Assembly: GCA_030533445.1 (NCBI GenBank)
Contig: CM060068.1
Span: forward strand, 12,615,479 to 12,679,478
Source: Cyprinodon diabolis
Taxonomy: Eukaryota; Chordata; Actinopteri; Cyprinodontiformes; Cyprinodontidae
Reading direction: 5' to 3'
Length of the DNA stretch: 64,000 nt
Shown here: piece after piece, positions 52,207 through 62,352 of the stretch
Layout of the letters: each line of letters starts with the position of its first letter
Numbering within the stretch: the stretch's first letter is position 1
The notes under the pieces: model-generated
The model's database searches: none
Seen by the model: only the letters and a program-made list of their open reading frames with translations
What the model was told of the DNA's origin: nothing
Program-made: the position numbers and the translations under genes

Positions 52207-53118
52207 AGGAATAGTACACCCAAAACATGATTAGCCTTCATTTTCTACTCACCCCCATGCTGAACAACGCTCTGGAGTACTTTTTTGATATCTCAAATGC
52301 ATCTGGAGATCTGGGAGGCTTCTTGCTGTCTGCTGACATTCAAATAATGGAGGTCTATAGTGCCCGAGGCAGAAAGGTCCATAAAAGTCCACAAAAAACG
52401 TGTCAATATTCCTCCATACTGCTCGTCCAATGTATTCCAAGTGTCCTGAGTGGGTAGCGTCCATAATTTATTCAAAACGAAGTCATTTAGAATGTTTTTA
52501 GAGCATAAACAGTAGTGTATAGGATTTCCTAAAAGCGCGTTCACGAGTCTACGGAAAACGGCAGACCAAACCAGACGAAAGTGCGCATTCAGCTCGGTAA
52601 AGAACTCATGCTCTTCCTCAACACTGAAGTCCTCAGACATTTTTCTTTCGTTGTTTCTTTCTTTGCACAGGTAAACAGCACATTTCTTCTTCTACGGCTT
52701 GCATTATCGGCAGAGCAGACGCTGAATGCGCACTTTCGTCTGGTTTGGTCTGCCGCGGTTTCCGTAGACTCGTGAACGTGCTTTTAGGAAATCCTATACA
52801 CTACTGTTTATGCTCTAAAAACATTCTAAATGACTTAGTTTCGAGTAAATTATAGACTCTACCCACTCAGGACACTTGGAATACATTGGACGAGCAGTAT
52901 GGAGGAATATTGACACGTTTTTTTGTGGACTTTTATGGACCTTTCTGCCTCGGGCACCATAGACCTCCATTATTTGAATGTCAGCAGACAGCAAGAAACC
53001 TCCCAGATCTCCAGATGCATTTGAGATATCAAAAAAGTACTCCAGAGTGTTGTTCAGCATGGGGGTGAGTAGAAAATGAAGGCTAATCATGTTTTGGGTG
53101 TACTATTGTATTATTCCT
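52207..53118. mobile_element. TTAA-flanked foldback transposon with long inverted arms
   Basis: The element is bounded by TTAA at 52203-52206 and 53119-53122. Its left end reads AGGAATAGTACACCCAAAAC and the right end is its complement, with a small insertion. The inverted arms extend inward for roughly 390 bases (about 52207-52595 and 52717-53118), leaving a loop of about 120 bases. Arm identity is high, with scattered substitutions. The TTAA duplication with this terminus fits the TTAA-targeting DNA transposons common in fish (piggyBac- or Kolobok-like). No transposase is present. The open frames in the arms occur on both strands of a palindrome and are not evidence of coding. Confidence 0.8.
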
Positions 53119-53499
53119 TTAAACTGTTCTCCTTTACAGAAATCTATCTCCTGATACTTTTGGAGCATCCTCAGAAATCAGAATGTTTTATTTGTCATTG
53201 TTCCTCAAAGGTACAACATTTTTAGCAGCTCAAAACAATATAAAACTAAATCATAAGTCATGGCAGATATAGTCCAGCTTGTGTGTGATGTTAGTGATCA
53301 TTTGAGCTGCTATGGAAACATTGACTCTAGAATGAATCTACACAAGTGTAAAACACAGCAGCTGGAATTATATACAAAGTTTGTACAGCCAGGGGGAGAC
53401 TGTATTTTAATCGTGGGGTTACAGATCTTTTTTACGGTGCCACAACACTATTGCAGTATTGTTTGTTTACGATAATCCATATACCCCTTCCAAAGCGTT

Positions 53500-54152
53500 T
53501 TGATCAGAGTTAATAAGCAAAATAAGCTGATTAGTCAGTCACTTCTTTGGATGGGATAAAGTTGACTAAAAATCATACAAAATCCTGGTGTTATTTTTGA
53601 TCATGGTCTGTCATTTAAATCCCATATCAAAAAGGTTTATGGAATTTCTTTCTTTCACCTGCAAATAGTAGAAATATCTTGTCCAGGGTTGATGCTCGTA
53701 AACTAGTCCATTAATTTGTTAATTCAAGGGTGGATTATTATAATTATTTACTATAAGGAAGCCAACATACAGCCAGCCAAAGCTGCAGCCGAAGTTCTGG
53801 TGAAAATTATAAGAGAGATCATGTCTCTCCTATCTCAGGTTCTCTTTATTGGCTTTCTGTTACATCTAGAATATAATGTAAAATTCTCTTTCTCACAAAT
53901 AAAGCCTTAAATGGCCAAGCTCCATCTTATATCAGGGATCTGATCTTTCCTTATGTTCCTAAAAGAGCACTTCACTCTCAATCTGCAGGTTTTCTATTGG
54001 TTTCTGAAATTTCTCAAGTAGAATGGGAGGCAGATCTTTAAGTTATCAGGCTCCTCCCCTGTGGAACAAACTACCAGTTTTACTCTGTGAGGCAGACACC
54101 CTGTCTACTTTTAAGGGTAGGCTTAAAACTTTTCTTTTTTTATAAAGCTTAT
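53500..54152 (+). mobile_element. L2-like LINE ORF2 C-terminal fragment
   Basis: In shifted plus-strand frames I read NPGVIFDHGLSFKSHIKKVY, matching the LGVIFDS-L-F-HI motif of L2 reverse transcriptases. Further on are PLNGQAPSYI-like text and TFKGRLKTFLF, the C-terminal end. Multiple stops show decay. The 3' UTR of the same copy resumes at about 54315 after a SINE. Confidence 0.7.
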
Positions 54153-54313
54153 AGGGGGGACTGGTGGCCTAGTGGTTAGATCATTGTGCTTGGAATCCAG
54201 AGGTTCTGAGTTCGAACTCCCCTCCCACAGACTGCCACTCTGGGTCCCTGAGCAAAAGACCCTTATAACCAAACTGCTCCCTGGGCACCGCAAGTTGAAC
54301 TTCTAACTTTATG
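54153..54313 (+). mobile_element. tRNA-derived SINE inserted in an L2 LINE
   Basis: An A-box-like TGGTGGCCTAGTGGTTAG and a B box GTTCTGAGTTCGAACTCC (54202-54220) define a tRNA-like head. It is followed by CCACTCTGGGTCCCTGAGCA, shared with the SINE copies at 15525 and 45507. It lies between the L2 coding end and its 3' UTR, so it inserted into that LINE. Confidence 0.75.
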
Positions 54314-54314
54314 C

Positions 54315-54905
54315 TCTATCTGCTTTGTCTAAACATAGCAGCTGCATCTGGTCTGTTCCTCTTTGGCTGTGACGGCATCCTTGAGCGAAATATCAGCGAT
54401 GCTGCTGCCATTTACACCTTAGTTTATAGATTTTGGAGCGTGGCCTGTTTTTTCAATGTAGTCCTTTTTCTCTCACTGTAACGAACTGTAGGTGCTCTCT
54501 TTATCCTCTGACATGTGAGCTGGCTCGGAGCTTGACTGCCTGGCTGTGTGTTTCCTGTCCAGGGCCACCTGTGAAGCTGGTTGACAGGTGCCTTTTGTGT
54601 CTGCCTGTATCTCCTCGAACCACAATTGTTCTCTGCAGATGGCCCTCACATGGAGAATGGTTCTGCTGGAGGTTTCTTTCCGTTTAAAGGGAGTTTTTCC
54701 TCTCCACTGTTGCTACATGCATGTTTGGTGTGAGCGACTGCTTTCGAGTCAATGAGTCGATGCAATCAGCTGGTTTTCCTTAGATAGAAAACTTTGAAAC
54801 AATCTGACTGTATGATCTGGTTGAATTGTCTATGTAAAGTGCCCTGAGATAACATATGTTATGAATTAGTGCTATATAAATAAACAAATTGAACTGAATT
54901 ATGTA
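54315..54905 (+). mobile_element. L2-like LINE 3' UTR and tail
   Basis: GCATCTGGTCTGTTCCTCTT through CCTGGAG-like text, GGTTCTGCTGGAGGTTTC, CACTGTTGCTACATGCATG and the tail AAAGTGCCCTGAGATAAC ... TATATAAATAAAC. The same order of blocks occurs at 17755-18312 and in part at 30955-31262. Confidence 0.72.
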
Positions 54906-55345
54906 AAAGAGACTGAACGCATATTAGCAGAACTAACTAAACCTTTTAAAGCAGGTGTTCCCTTAGAAATAATCCCCCTTTCATAATTCGTGAGTAAAGT
55001 TAAAGATTACAGATTCAGCGTCCCACTAACCACTGTTTTAATTAATTTAGAATTACTTAAGCTACGCTATGTGTCACAAGATTCAGTCATAATCTAATCA
55101 TTGTTCAGCACATCATATGTAATTAATGTGCAAATATTAGAAAAGGCAGAAATGGCAAATAGCTGTTACTGTGCTGAGCTTTGGTGCAGCAACTTTGCCT
55201 GTGGGCCATTAATGACTTTCCGTTTGATACACTGTGTCACAACAAATTTGTCTGCAGATGAAACTTACAGCTATGCACAGTTTTACATGTTCAATTCAGA
55301 GTTCTAAAAAAAAAAATTTGCAGGATGAAATTATAATTGAACTGA

Positions 55346-55353
55346 TTAGCTAC
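55346..55353 (+). repeat. 8-bp target-site duplication, left, of the hAT element
   Basis: TTAGCTAC directly abuts the CAGTG terminus. The matching copy is at 62345-62352. Confidence 0.87.
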
Positions 55354-55850
55354 CAGTGTTGGGCACGTTACTTTGAAAAAGTAATTCGTTATAGTTACCA
55401 GTTACTTCTCCCAAAAAGTAACAGAGTTACTAACTGAGTTACTCCACAATAAAAGTAACTAGTTACTAGTAAAAGTAACTATTGCGTTACTTTTGCGTTT
55501 CTCGCCCCCGTAAACCTCACCACCTAGCCCACACCTTCTCGCCGTGTGTTTCCAAAGCCAGCTAAATAGAGAGGACGACAAAGACAAGAACCTGCAGAGA
55601 GTTTTGCATTTCTTGTAACTCAACCTAAATGACATCAGGGGGGAACGCGATGTGAAGTTTTTTTAACAGGGCATTCAGATCTGGTGAGTATATGAAATTA
55701 ATAACTGGGGATGGCTAATTCTGAAATCCTGTGTGTTTGGGTTGTTATAGATACTGTAATATCTATCTATCTAGATGTATACTCTGTGTGTGACATAAAA
55801 TATGGATCTCCATCCCTGCCACAAAGGCCATCAAATAATGTTTAAAATAA

Positions 55851-55864
55851 AAAATACAGTAGGT
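55851..55864 (+). repeat. target-site duplication, 5' copy, of the nested LINE
   Basis: AAAATACAGTAGGT, immediately before the LINE start. It is identical to 61558-61571 after the poly(A) run. The exact 5' limit is uncertain because the target itself begins with an A run. Confidence 0.88.
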
Positions 55865-56088
55865 GGGGGCGGAGCCAGGGAACCGACCATGTAGGACGTG
55901 TTTTGCTGGTGCTCTGACGGGATATGTGTTTAATGAACATTTTTGCACCTCTTTACACTTTTTTTGAACAAACTGGACTACTAGTGAACGAGAAAGCACA
56001 TCGGTTGTGCAACCTGTAAGTAAAAAACGACAAGACTGGCCGCAACAAGGCTGACCACGAAGCTCCTGCTGAACCACAAGCTGATAGC

Positions 56089-56835
56089 ATGCTGCTAGCC
56101 AAGATGCAGGAGATGCTGAACGACTCACGGACTGATCTTATTAACAGGTTTGAGAACATTGTTTCGAATGTCGTTAAGAGGGAGATCTCAGCCGCTGTGA
56201 CGCCACTAGAAGCTAAAATTGTTTCGTTTGGGACTGCTATTCACGATCTGGAGCGGGCTGCTAATGATCAAGACAGGAGGCTAGCTACCCTGGAAGCTTC
56301 GATTAGCTCCAAGAAATGTGAAGATTTGGAAGGTCGCTCCAGACTAAATAACATTCGTCTCGTGGGTATACCAGAGGGATCCGAAGGTCAACAGCCGACA
56401 AAATTCATATCAACGTTGCTTCAGGCTCTGCTAGGCCTTGAGGCTAAGCCTACCCTTGACCGGGCTCATCGTACATTGCGGGCCAAGCCAGCAGAGGGGG
56501 ACCCACCGCGGCCGTTTGTTGTCCGTGTCAACCCTTTCCAAGAGCGGAGTGAGATTCTACGGAGGGCTCGTGAATCATCTCCCTTACTCTATGAAGGAAA
56601 ACGGGTGTTCATTTTCCCGGATTATTCTGCCTCAGTTGCTAAGAAACGCGCTATGTTTGCGAAAGTAAAGAAGGAGCTCCATTCTTGCCCTGGAATCAAG
56701 TTTGGGCTACTTTTCCCTGCAGTCTTACGGATCACCCTTCCCAATGGGCAAGTTCACAAGTTTGAGGACCCAACCCTCGCTGCAGACTTTGTTGGTAAAA
56801 ATATTAAAGCTGTGGTTCCTCCGAGCACAGTTTAA
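56089..56835 (+). CDS. LINE ORF1 protein (RNA-binding, L1 ORF1p-like)
   Basis: A 248-residue open frame in the nested LINE. The N-terminal third (about residues 1-80) is rich in heptad-like leucines and charged residues, suggesting a coiled coil for trimerisation. From about residue 82 the segment RSRLNNIRLVGIPEG is the hallmark start of the L1 ORF1p RRM-like domain. A basic C-terminal region follows, containing HRTLRAKP and RPFVVRVNPFQERSEILRRA. In this family the protein binds element RNA and acts as a chaperone in the retrotransposition particle. The frame is open upstream of this ATG to a stop at 56017-56019, giving 23 more possible residues but no further ATG, so the N-terminus may originally have been longer. 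ORF2 begins 473 bases after its stop. Confidence 0.85.
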   Translation: MLLAKMQEMLNDSRTDLINRFENIVSNVVKREISAAVTPLEAKIVSFGTAIHDLERAANDQDRRLATLEASISSKKCEDLEGRSRLNNIRLVGIPEGSEGQQPTKFISTLLQALLGLEAKPTLDRAHRTLRAKPAEGDPPRPFVVRVNPFQERSEILRRARESSPLLYEGKRVFIFPDYSASVAKKRAMFAKVKKELHSCPGIKFGLLFPAVLRITLPNGQVHKFEDPTLAADFVGKNIKAVVPPSTV

Positions 56836-57308
56836 TTCGGGGGTGCCTCTACCCAAGGATGGGTTCACATTTTTGTTGAAGAACTGTAACAATCAGTGCA
56901 ATAAGACTGTTGCATAATACATTTCTGTTCTCAATAGTGCCTTTTAAGTACTTGGGATACACTGTGGATATAGTTCCTATTTTGGACATTTAATCTATTT
57001 GAGAAATAGAGGGGGAAAACAGAAGGAAAATAATTGTTTGTATTTTTTGCTCTTACTGTTCTAGTTCTTACTGACAAGACTCAATGGACCTTCGTGTGTC
57101 TGAATGTACATTAGCTCTTCATGCTTTACAATACATTTCTTGTTTCTACAAACCAGTTATTTTGTGGGGGGGGTGGATTGCAGGGGGAGGTACACTACTT
57201 TGTTTTTTTTTTGTTTTTGTTTTTTTGTTTGTTTTTTGTGTTACTCTGTTTCTCTTTTCTCAGGTGACCGGGGTGACTCATGTTTACTCTCTTGTTTTAT
57301 TCTAATTT

Positions 57309-60300
57309 ATGACTGATCCTCAATTGTCATCGGCTACAGAGGTGGGACGACAGATCCGTTTCACCAGCTTCAACTGCAGGGGACTTAACAATCCGGTAAA
57401 ACGCAGTAAGGTACTACATCATATGCAGCGATTGGGGGCACAAATAGCTTTCCTTCAAGAGACACACCTTAAGAACATGGACCACGTGAAGCTGAGGCGT
57501 AGCTGGGTCGATCAAGTTTATCATTCCTCTTTTAACTCTAAATCTAGAGGAGTGTCTATTCTTATCCATAAATCTGTCCCTTTTGTGCACTCTCAAACCA
57601 TTTCTGACTCTTGTGGTAGATACATTATGGTCACTGGCACCATTTACAATGTCCCGGTGGCATTGGCTAATATATATGCGCCCAATTATGGTAACGAAAA
57701 CTTTTTTAAACATGTTTTCCAGACACTCCCCAATATGTCCACCTATCACTTAATATTGAGAGGTGATTTTAACTGCTGGCTGGACTCCCAGCTGGATCGC
57801 TCATCAACAAATATAACCGCGCCCTCACGCTCATCTAAAATTATTAACTCCTTTATGTCTGAATTTAATGTCTGCGATGCTTGGCGTTCTCTTCACCCTT
57901 CCCAAAAGGTTTACTCGTTTTTTTCCCCAGTCCACCACACTTTTACACGTATTGATTTTTTCTTGATTGATAATAGATTGCTGCCCTCTCTCAATGAGTG
58001 CAAATATGATGCTATTGTTTTTATCGGACCACGCTCCTGTTTCTATAAACATCAGATTTGACTCTCGCCCCGTTGAGCGGCCACCATGGAGGCTTAGCAC
58101 CCGTTTACTATCAAACGAAAAATTTGTATCTTTTGTGACACAACAGATAGATTTTTTTTTAGAAACTAATAGAAGACCTGGGGTTTCTGCCTCACTACTC
58201 TGGGAGACACTTAAAGCCTTCATCAGAGGGGAGATTATCTCCTACGTAAAGTATGATAATAAGTTACAAAAAGAGAGAATTACTGCTTTAACACGCCATA
58301 TTTCCCAAATTGACAACCTGTATGCGATATCACCCTCACCCTCTTTGTACAAGGATCGTCTTGTGTTGCAAGCTGAGTTAGATGTGCTCATGACAAAACA
58401 TACTACTGAGCTGCTAATTCTGTCGGGTGCCCAGTTTTACGAACATGGAGATAAAGCTGGTAAACTTTTAGCTCACCAAATCCAACGGGTGTCAGCCTCT
58501 CGTCACATCGCTCAGATCCAAACAGCCCAAGGCTTGACGTCTGACCCATCCGAAATAAATTTAACCTTTAAAGACTTTTATAGGTCATTATACTCCTCAG
58601 AATGTACTCCTTCTATAACTGATTTTGAAAACTTTTTTAATGAGTTGAAAGTCCCTACCATTAATCAGGATGTAGCTGACGGTCTTGAGAAGCCTATTGC
58701 CATCTCTGAACTAACTGAAGCAGTCAAGGGGGGCAAGTGCCCAGGCCCTGACGGATACCCCTGTGAGTTTTATAAAATATTTTGGGATAAGCTCTCCCCA
58801 TTACTCTTAAATGTATACAATGAATCTTTGGCCTCCGGGTGTCTACCCCAGACCCTTAATCAGGCAGTTATTACTTTACTTGTGCAAAAACATAAAGACC
58901 CTCTACTTTGTTCTTCCTACCGCCCAATAAGTTTACTTAATGTTGACTTTAAGTTGCTAGCGAAAACATTAGCAGTAAGACTGGAAAAAGTGTTACCGAC
59001 GGTGGTTGGGATAGATCAGACTGGCTTTGTACAAAATAGGAATTCCTTTTCTAACATAAGACAACTCTTTAATGTAATATATAGTCAACCCTCCGTTAGT
59101 ACCGAAGAAGTTGTGATATCTATGGATGCCGAAAAGGCCTTTGACAGAGTTGAGTGGCCATATTTATTCTACTTGATTGAGAAATTTGGTTTCGGAAGAA
59201 AGTTTCTGTCTTGGATTAAATTACTTTATTCTGACCCTCATGCATCAATTAGGACAAATAATAATCAGTCTGACTACTTTCGCCTCAATCGCTCTACGCG
59301 CCAGGGCTGCCCGCTGAGTCCCTTACTATTTGCTTTGGCAATTGAACCCCTTGCAATTGCGCTTAGATGTAATGCAAGTATCATAGGTATTAAGAGAAAT
59401 GGTATTGGAACAAAGGTCTCTTTATATGCTGATGATCTTCTCCTGTATATTTCAAATTTGAGTACATCTATTCCTGCTATACTTGCCACACTTGTCAAAT
59501 TTGGGAAGCTGTCAGGCTATAAATTAAATCTCAGCAAAAGCGAATTATTCCCAGTTAATGTTTTGGCTAAAAACTACCCACTGCGTACATTACCTTTTAA
59601 GGTAATAGATCAGAGTTTTACCTATTTAGGAATCCAGATTACATCTAAATATAAGGATCTTTTTAAAGCTAACTTTTCCCCCTTATTATTGCGTGTTAAG
59701 GAAGATTTTGATCGTTGGTCAATGCTTGGCCTCTCTTTGGTTGCTCGGGTTAATTCAATCAAAATGAACATCCTCCCACGTTTCTCCTACCTATTTCAGT
59801 GCATACCTATTTTTCTTTCACGGTCCTTTTTCAATAAACTCAATAGTATAATTATTAAATTTCTTTGGAATGGGAAGGCCTCTCGTATACGCACTGAACT
59901 CTTACAAAGACCTAAAAAGCTTGGGGGGATGGCCTTGCCAAACTTTAGATATTACTATTGGGCTTCAGACATTAGACTTTTTAGATACTGGCTCCGGTCA
60001 GATAGCCCTTCCTCTCCGGCTTGGCTTAATATAGAGGCAAATTCTGTAAAACCTGTGTCCTTGGCAGCCTTACTACATTCACCATTGCAATCTTCAACTA
60101 ATCCTTATACCTCTAATAAAATAGTTGACGCATCCTTAAGACTGTGGAGGCAATTTAGGCGGCATTTTGGTCTGCAATCTCTTTCTGTCTATGCCCCTAT
60201 AGCCCTGAATCATACCTTCCCGCCGTCCCTCGCAGATAATACTTTCTTGTCATGGCGGAGAAAAGGAATTTCAACCTTTTACGACCTGTACATTGATAAT

Positions 60301-61128
60301 ACTTTCGCCTCATTCCAACAAATCTCCGAGAAATTTGGTATCCCGCGATGTCAGTTTTTTAGATATTTACAAGCGCGCAGTTTTGTCCGCTCTACTTATT
60401 CAAATTTTCCCAACCTTCCCAGGGATTCTCCTTTAGACACTTTTCTGAAACCTATTGTCAAACTGAAGGGGGCCGTTTCTCTTATTTACAATCAAATTAC
60501 GCTTTTGCGTCCACACACCCTGAACTCCCTTAGATCACTTTGGGAGGAAGATCTTGGACGGGACATTTCAGAGGATCTCTGGACACTTATCTTGTCATTG
60601 GTGCACAAGTCCTCTATTTGTGCCAGACATAATCTAATTCAGTGCAAACTTGTGTATCGCACTTATTATACTAAAGCACGTCTAGCCAAGTTCTACCCCA
60701 GCGTTACTCCAGCCTGTGATAGATGCCAACATTCCCCAGCCAATTTGATCCACACCATCTGGCTCTGTCCTCAGCTTTCTTATTATTGGTCTAAAGTTTT
60801 TGTTGTTCTATCGGACGTTTTTGGCGTAAAATTTGAGCTTTGTCCCCTGATTGCGTTGTTTGGGGTTGCACCTCCACAGCCCATCCTGTCCTCTCTTCAG
60901 AGGTCCTCCTTGGCTTTTCTGACCTTTCTGGCTCGGAGAGTGATCATAATGAAATGGAAGTCGCCTCAACCCCCATCATACATCCACTGGCTTCGAGACA
61001 CATTGTATTTTATTAAACTTGAGAAGATCCGTCTTACCTTAAGAGTCTCTTCCGCAAGATTTTTGGGTTTGTGGAGTCCCTTGTTAAAAGCCCTTAGGAA
61101 GATTGATTTCCCTAATATTCCAGACTGA
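57309..61128 (+). pseudogene. LINE ORF2 (endonuclease plus reverse transcriptase), broken by one frameshift
   Basis: The first part (57309-58061) is an AP-like endonuclease: FNCRGL with N22, QETH with E51, and GDFN with D153/N155. The frame then runs off into an irrelevant tail. The expected SDHAP motif and everything downstream is in the +1-shifted frame, open to 61128. The break maps to a run of five T at 58018-58022, one base longer than the frame needs. In the second frame (numbered from an ATG at 57967), the reverse transcriptase shows YRPISLLNVDFK near 318, catalytic aspartate 387 in SMDAEKAFDR, RQGCPLSPLLFA, and YADD with aspartates 489-490. A C-terminal cysteine/histidine knuckle (CDRCQ... 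H... C) lies near 916-934. This enzyme nicks target DNA and primes reverse transcription on it. Confidence 0.88.
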
Positions 61129-61557
61129 TAAAGTTGCATGTATGTAGCTGATGTTTATTATTCTTATCTATTTTCTCTTTTGTCTTCTTCTTTGAGTTAA
61201 GTCTGTCTGATTTATTAACAGTAGGGTCCCCTGGCACCTGAGAAGTTTTTCTTTTCTCTCTTTTTTTTTTTTGTATGTACGGACTGAGGGAAAACATTTA
61301 CATAATTTTAATACTGTGGACCTTTTTACTTCTACCTATTTATTTTATTTATTTTTTATATATATATTTGTCCCCGGTATCTCGTTGTGCTTGCCTTGAC
61401 TTGATGATTTGCTTATTTCTTTATCTATTCTTTTTTTGGGTTTGTTCTAGCCCAATTATGTTTGTATGCTAAAGGTACATTACTAACTGTATAACTGTTG
61501 CTCCATCTGTACATTGTGCCACATGTTAAAGCATAAATAAACGTGGGGAAAAAAAAA

Positions 61558-61571
61558 AAAATACAGTAGGT
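61558..61571 (+). repeat. target-site duplication, 3' copy, of the nested LINE
   Basis: AAAATACAGTAGGT, after the LINE poly(A). Its leading A residues merge with the poly(A), so the 3' end of the LINE is placed to within a few bases. Confidence 0.88.
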
Positions 61572-61585
61572 TGAAAAGTCAGAGT

Positions 61586-61626
61586 ATCCATCCATCCATC
61601 CATCCATCCATCCATCCATCCATCCA
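61586..61626 (+). repeat. ATCC tetranucleotide microsatellite
   Basis: About ten uninterrupted ATCC units lie in the right half of the hAT element, just beyond the LINE insertion. The array is likely length-polymorphic. Confidence 0.95.
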
Positions 61627-62344
61627 GATTTCTCTCTTTCTTCATATAGGCTATCATTTGATTGTTCACGCTCTCCATAGTTCTCCTGTGGCGCAAGCAC
61701 AAGGCGACTGTGGCGCACCTTTAGCGAGCATGCGCGTTTCGTGTCGCTTGCGCCTTGACTCTTGCCGCCTGCGCTGTGCGGAGATGCAGAGGAAACCGTT
61801 ATGTGGTGGGGAAACGCAGCTCGACGTAACACCGGTATTTCCATCAGGAAAACGCTGTTTTGCTGCTGGAGTCATCCTCACTCTCCATCTCTCTGTGTGC
61901 TGTACGTTAACACCCGCCAGCAGAAACACCCACCTACCCAACTGACAGACGGAATCTCACTATACATCAGCCATCCTCCCCTCTCTCATGACAAGGCGCG
62001 CACCTCTGGATGACCTAAAAAATAATCTTTAATATCTCTTAAACAAAAGTAGCACAAACAATATTTTTTTCTGCACAAATCTGCACTAACGTTGCACTAA
62101 CCATTCAGTCTATTTGCAGAGTTTTTTTTGACGTGGGTGGGGTGTCAGCTTCACACAGCTGCGCACGAGTCCTATCATGAAAAAAGGTTCATTGTGCGAC
62201 CTGAGTAACGCGCAGTAACGGGGTGTCTGCAATGGTAACTGCGTTATAGTTACAGTCAAAGTAATTAGTTAGATTACTCGTTACTAAAACAAGGTAACGG
62301 CGTTAGTAACGCTGTTACTTTCAACGCCGTTAGTCCCATCACTG

Positions 62345-62352
62345 TTAGCTAC
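62345..62352 (+). repeat. 8-bp target-site duplication, right, of the hAT element
   Basis: TTAGCTAC directly follows the CACTG terminus and is identical to 55346-55353, almost 7 kb away. Confidence 0.87.

Larger units (their letters stand above)
55865..61557 (+). mobile_element. near-full-length L1/Tx1-type LINE nested in the hAT element
   Basis: A non-LTR retrotransposon of about 5.7 kb with a GC-rich 5' start (GGGGGCGGAGCC), ORF1, ORF2 with endonuclease and reverse transcriptase, a 3' UTR with AATAAA at 61536-61541, and a poly(A) run at 61549-61561. It is flanked by a target-site duplication AAAATACAGTAGGT at 55851-55864 and 61558-61571. The A-rich 5' side of the target fits L1-type endonuclease cleavage. 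The element is antisense to lrp1b. ORF1 is intact and ORF2 has one frameshift, pointing to a young insertion. The Tx1/L1 clade assignment is from domain layout and motif style; a tree would be needed to confirm it. Confidence 0.9.
55354..62344. mobile_element. hAT-type DNA transposon (non-autonomous), interrupted by a LINE
   Basis: The ends are inverted: the left reads CAGTGTTGGGCACGTTAC and the right, reverse-complemented, reads CAGTGATGGGACTAACGG. They are flanked by a perfect 8-base direct repeat, TTAGCTAC, at 55346-55353 and 62345-62352. An 8-base duplication with CAGTG-type termini is characteristic of hAT elements. Both subterminal regions (about 55370-55500 and 62200-62330) are dense in GTTAC/GTAAC motifs, as expected of repeated transposase-binding sites. 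Without the nested LINE the element is about 1.3 kb. I see no transposase, so it is probably mobilised in trans. The right half includes an ATCC microsatellite and a GC-richer stretch (61680-61990). Confidence 0.85.

Noticed and set aside
52227..53090. Repeated open frames in several directions with shared protein text at 5 kb and 52-53 kb
   Set aside because: They lie in the palindromic arms of a transposon; both strands are open and the apparent conservation is just repeat identity.
54153..54313. tRNA gene candidate
   Set aside because: A- and B-box-like segments exist, but there is no cloverleaf with a proper anticodon arm; the body is shared with other SINE copies.
61571..62013. Several open frames of 83-139 codons
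   Set aside because: They cover the ATCC microsatellite and the GC-rich right half of the hAT element on both strands; no transposase motif found.
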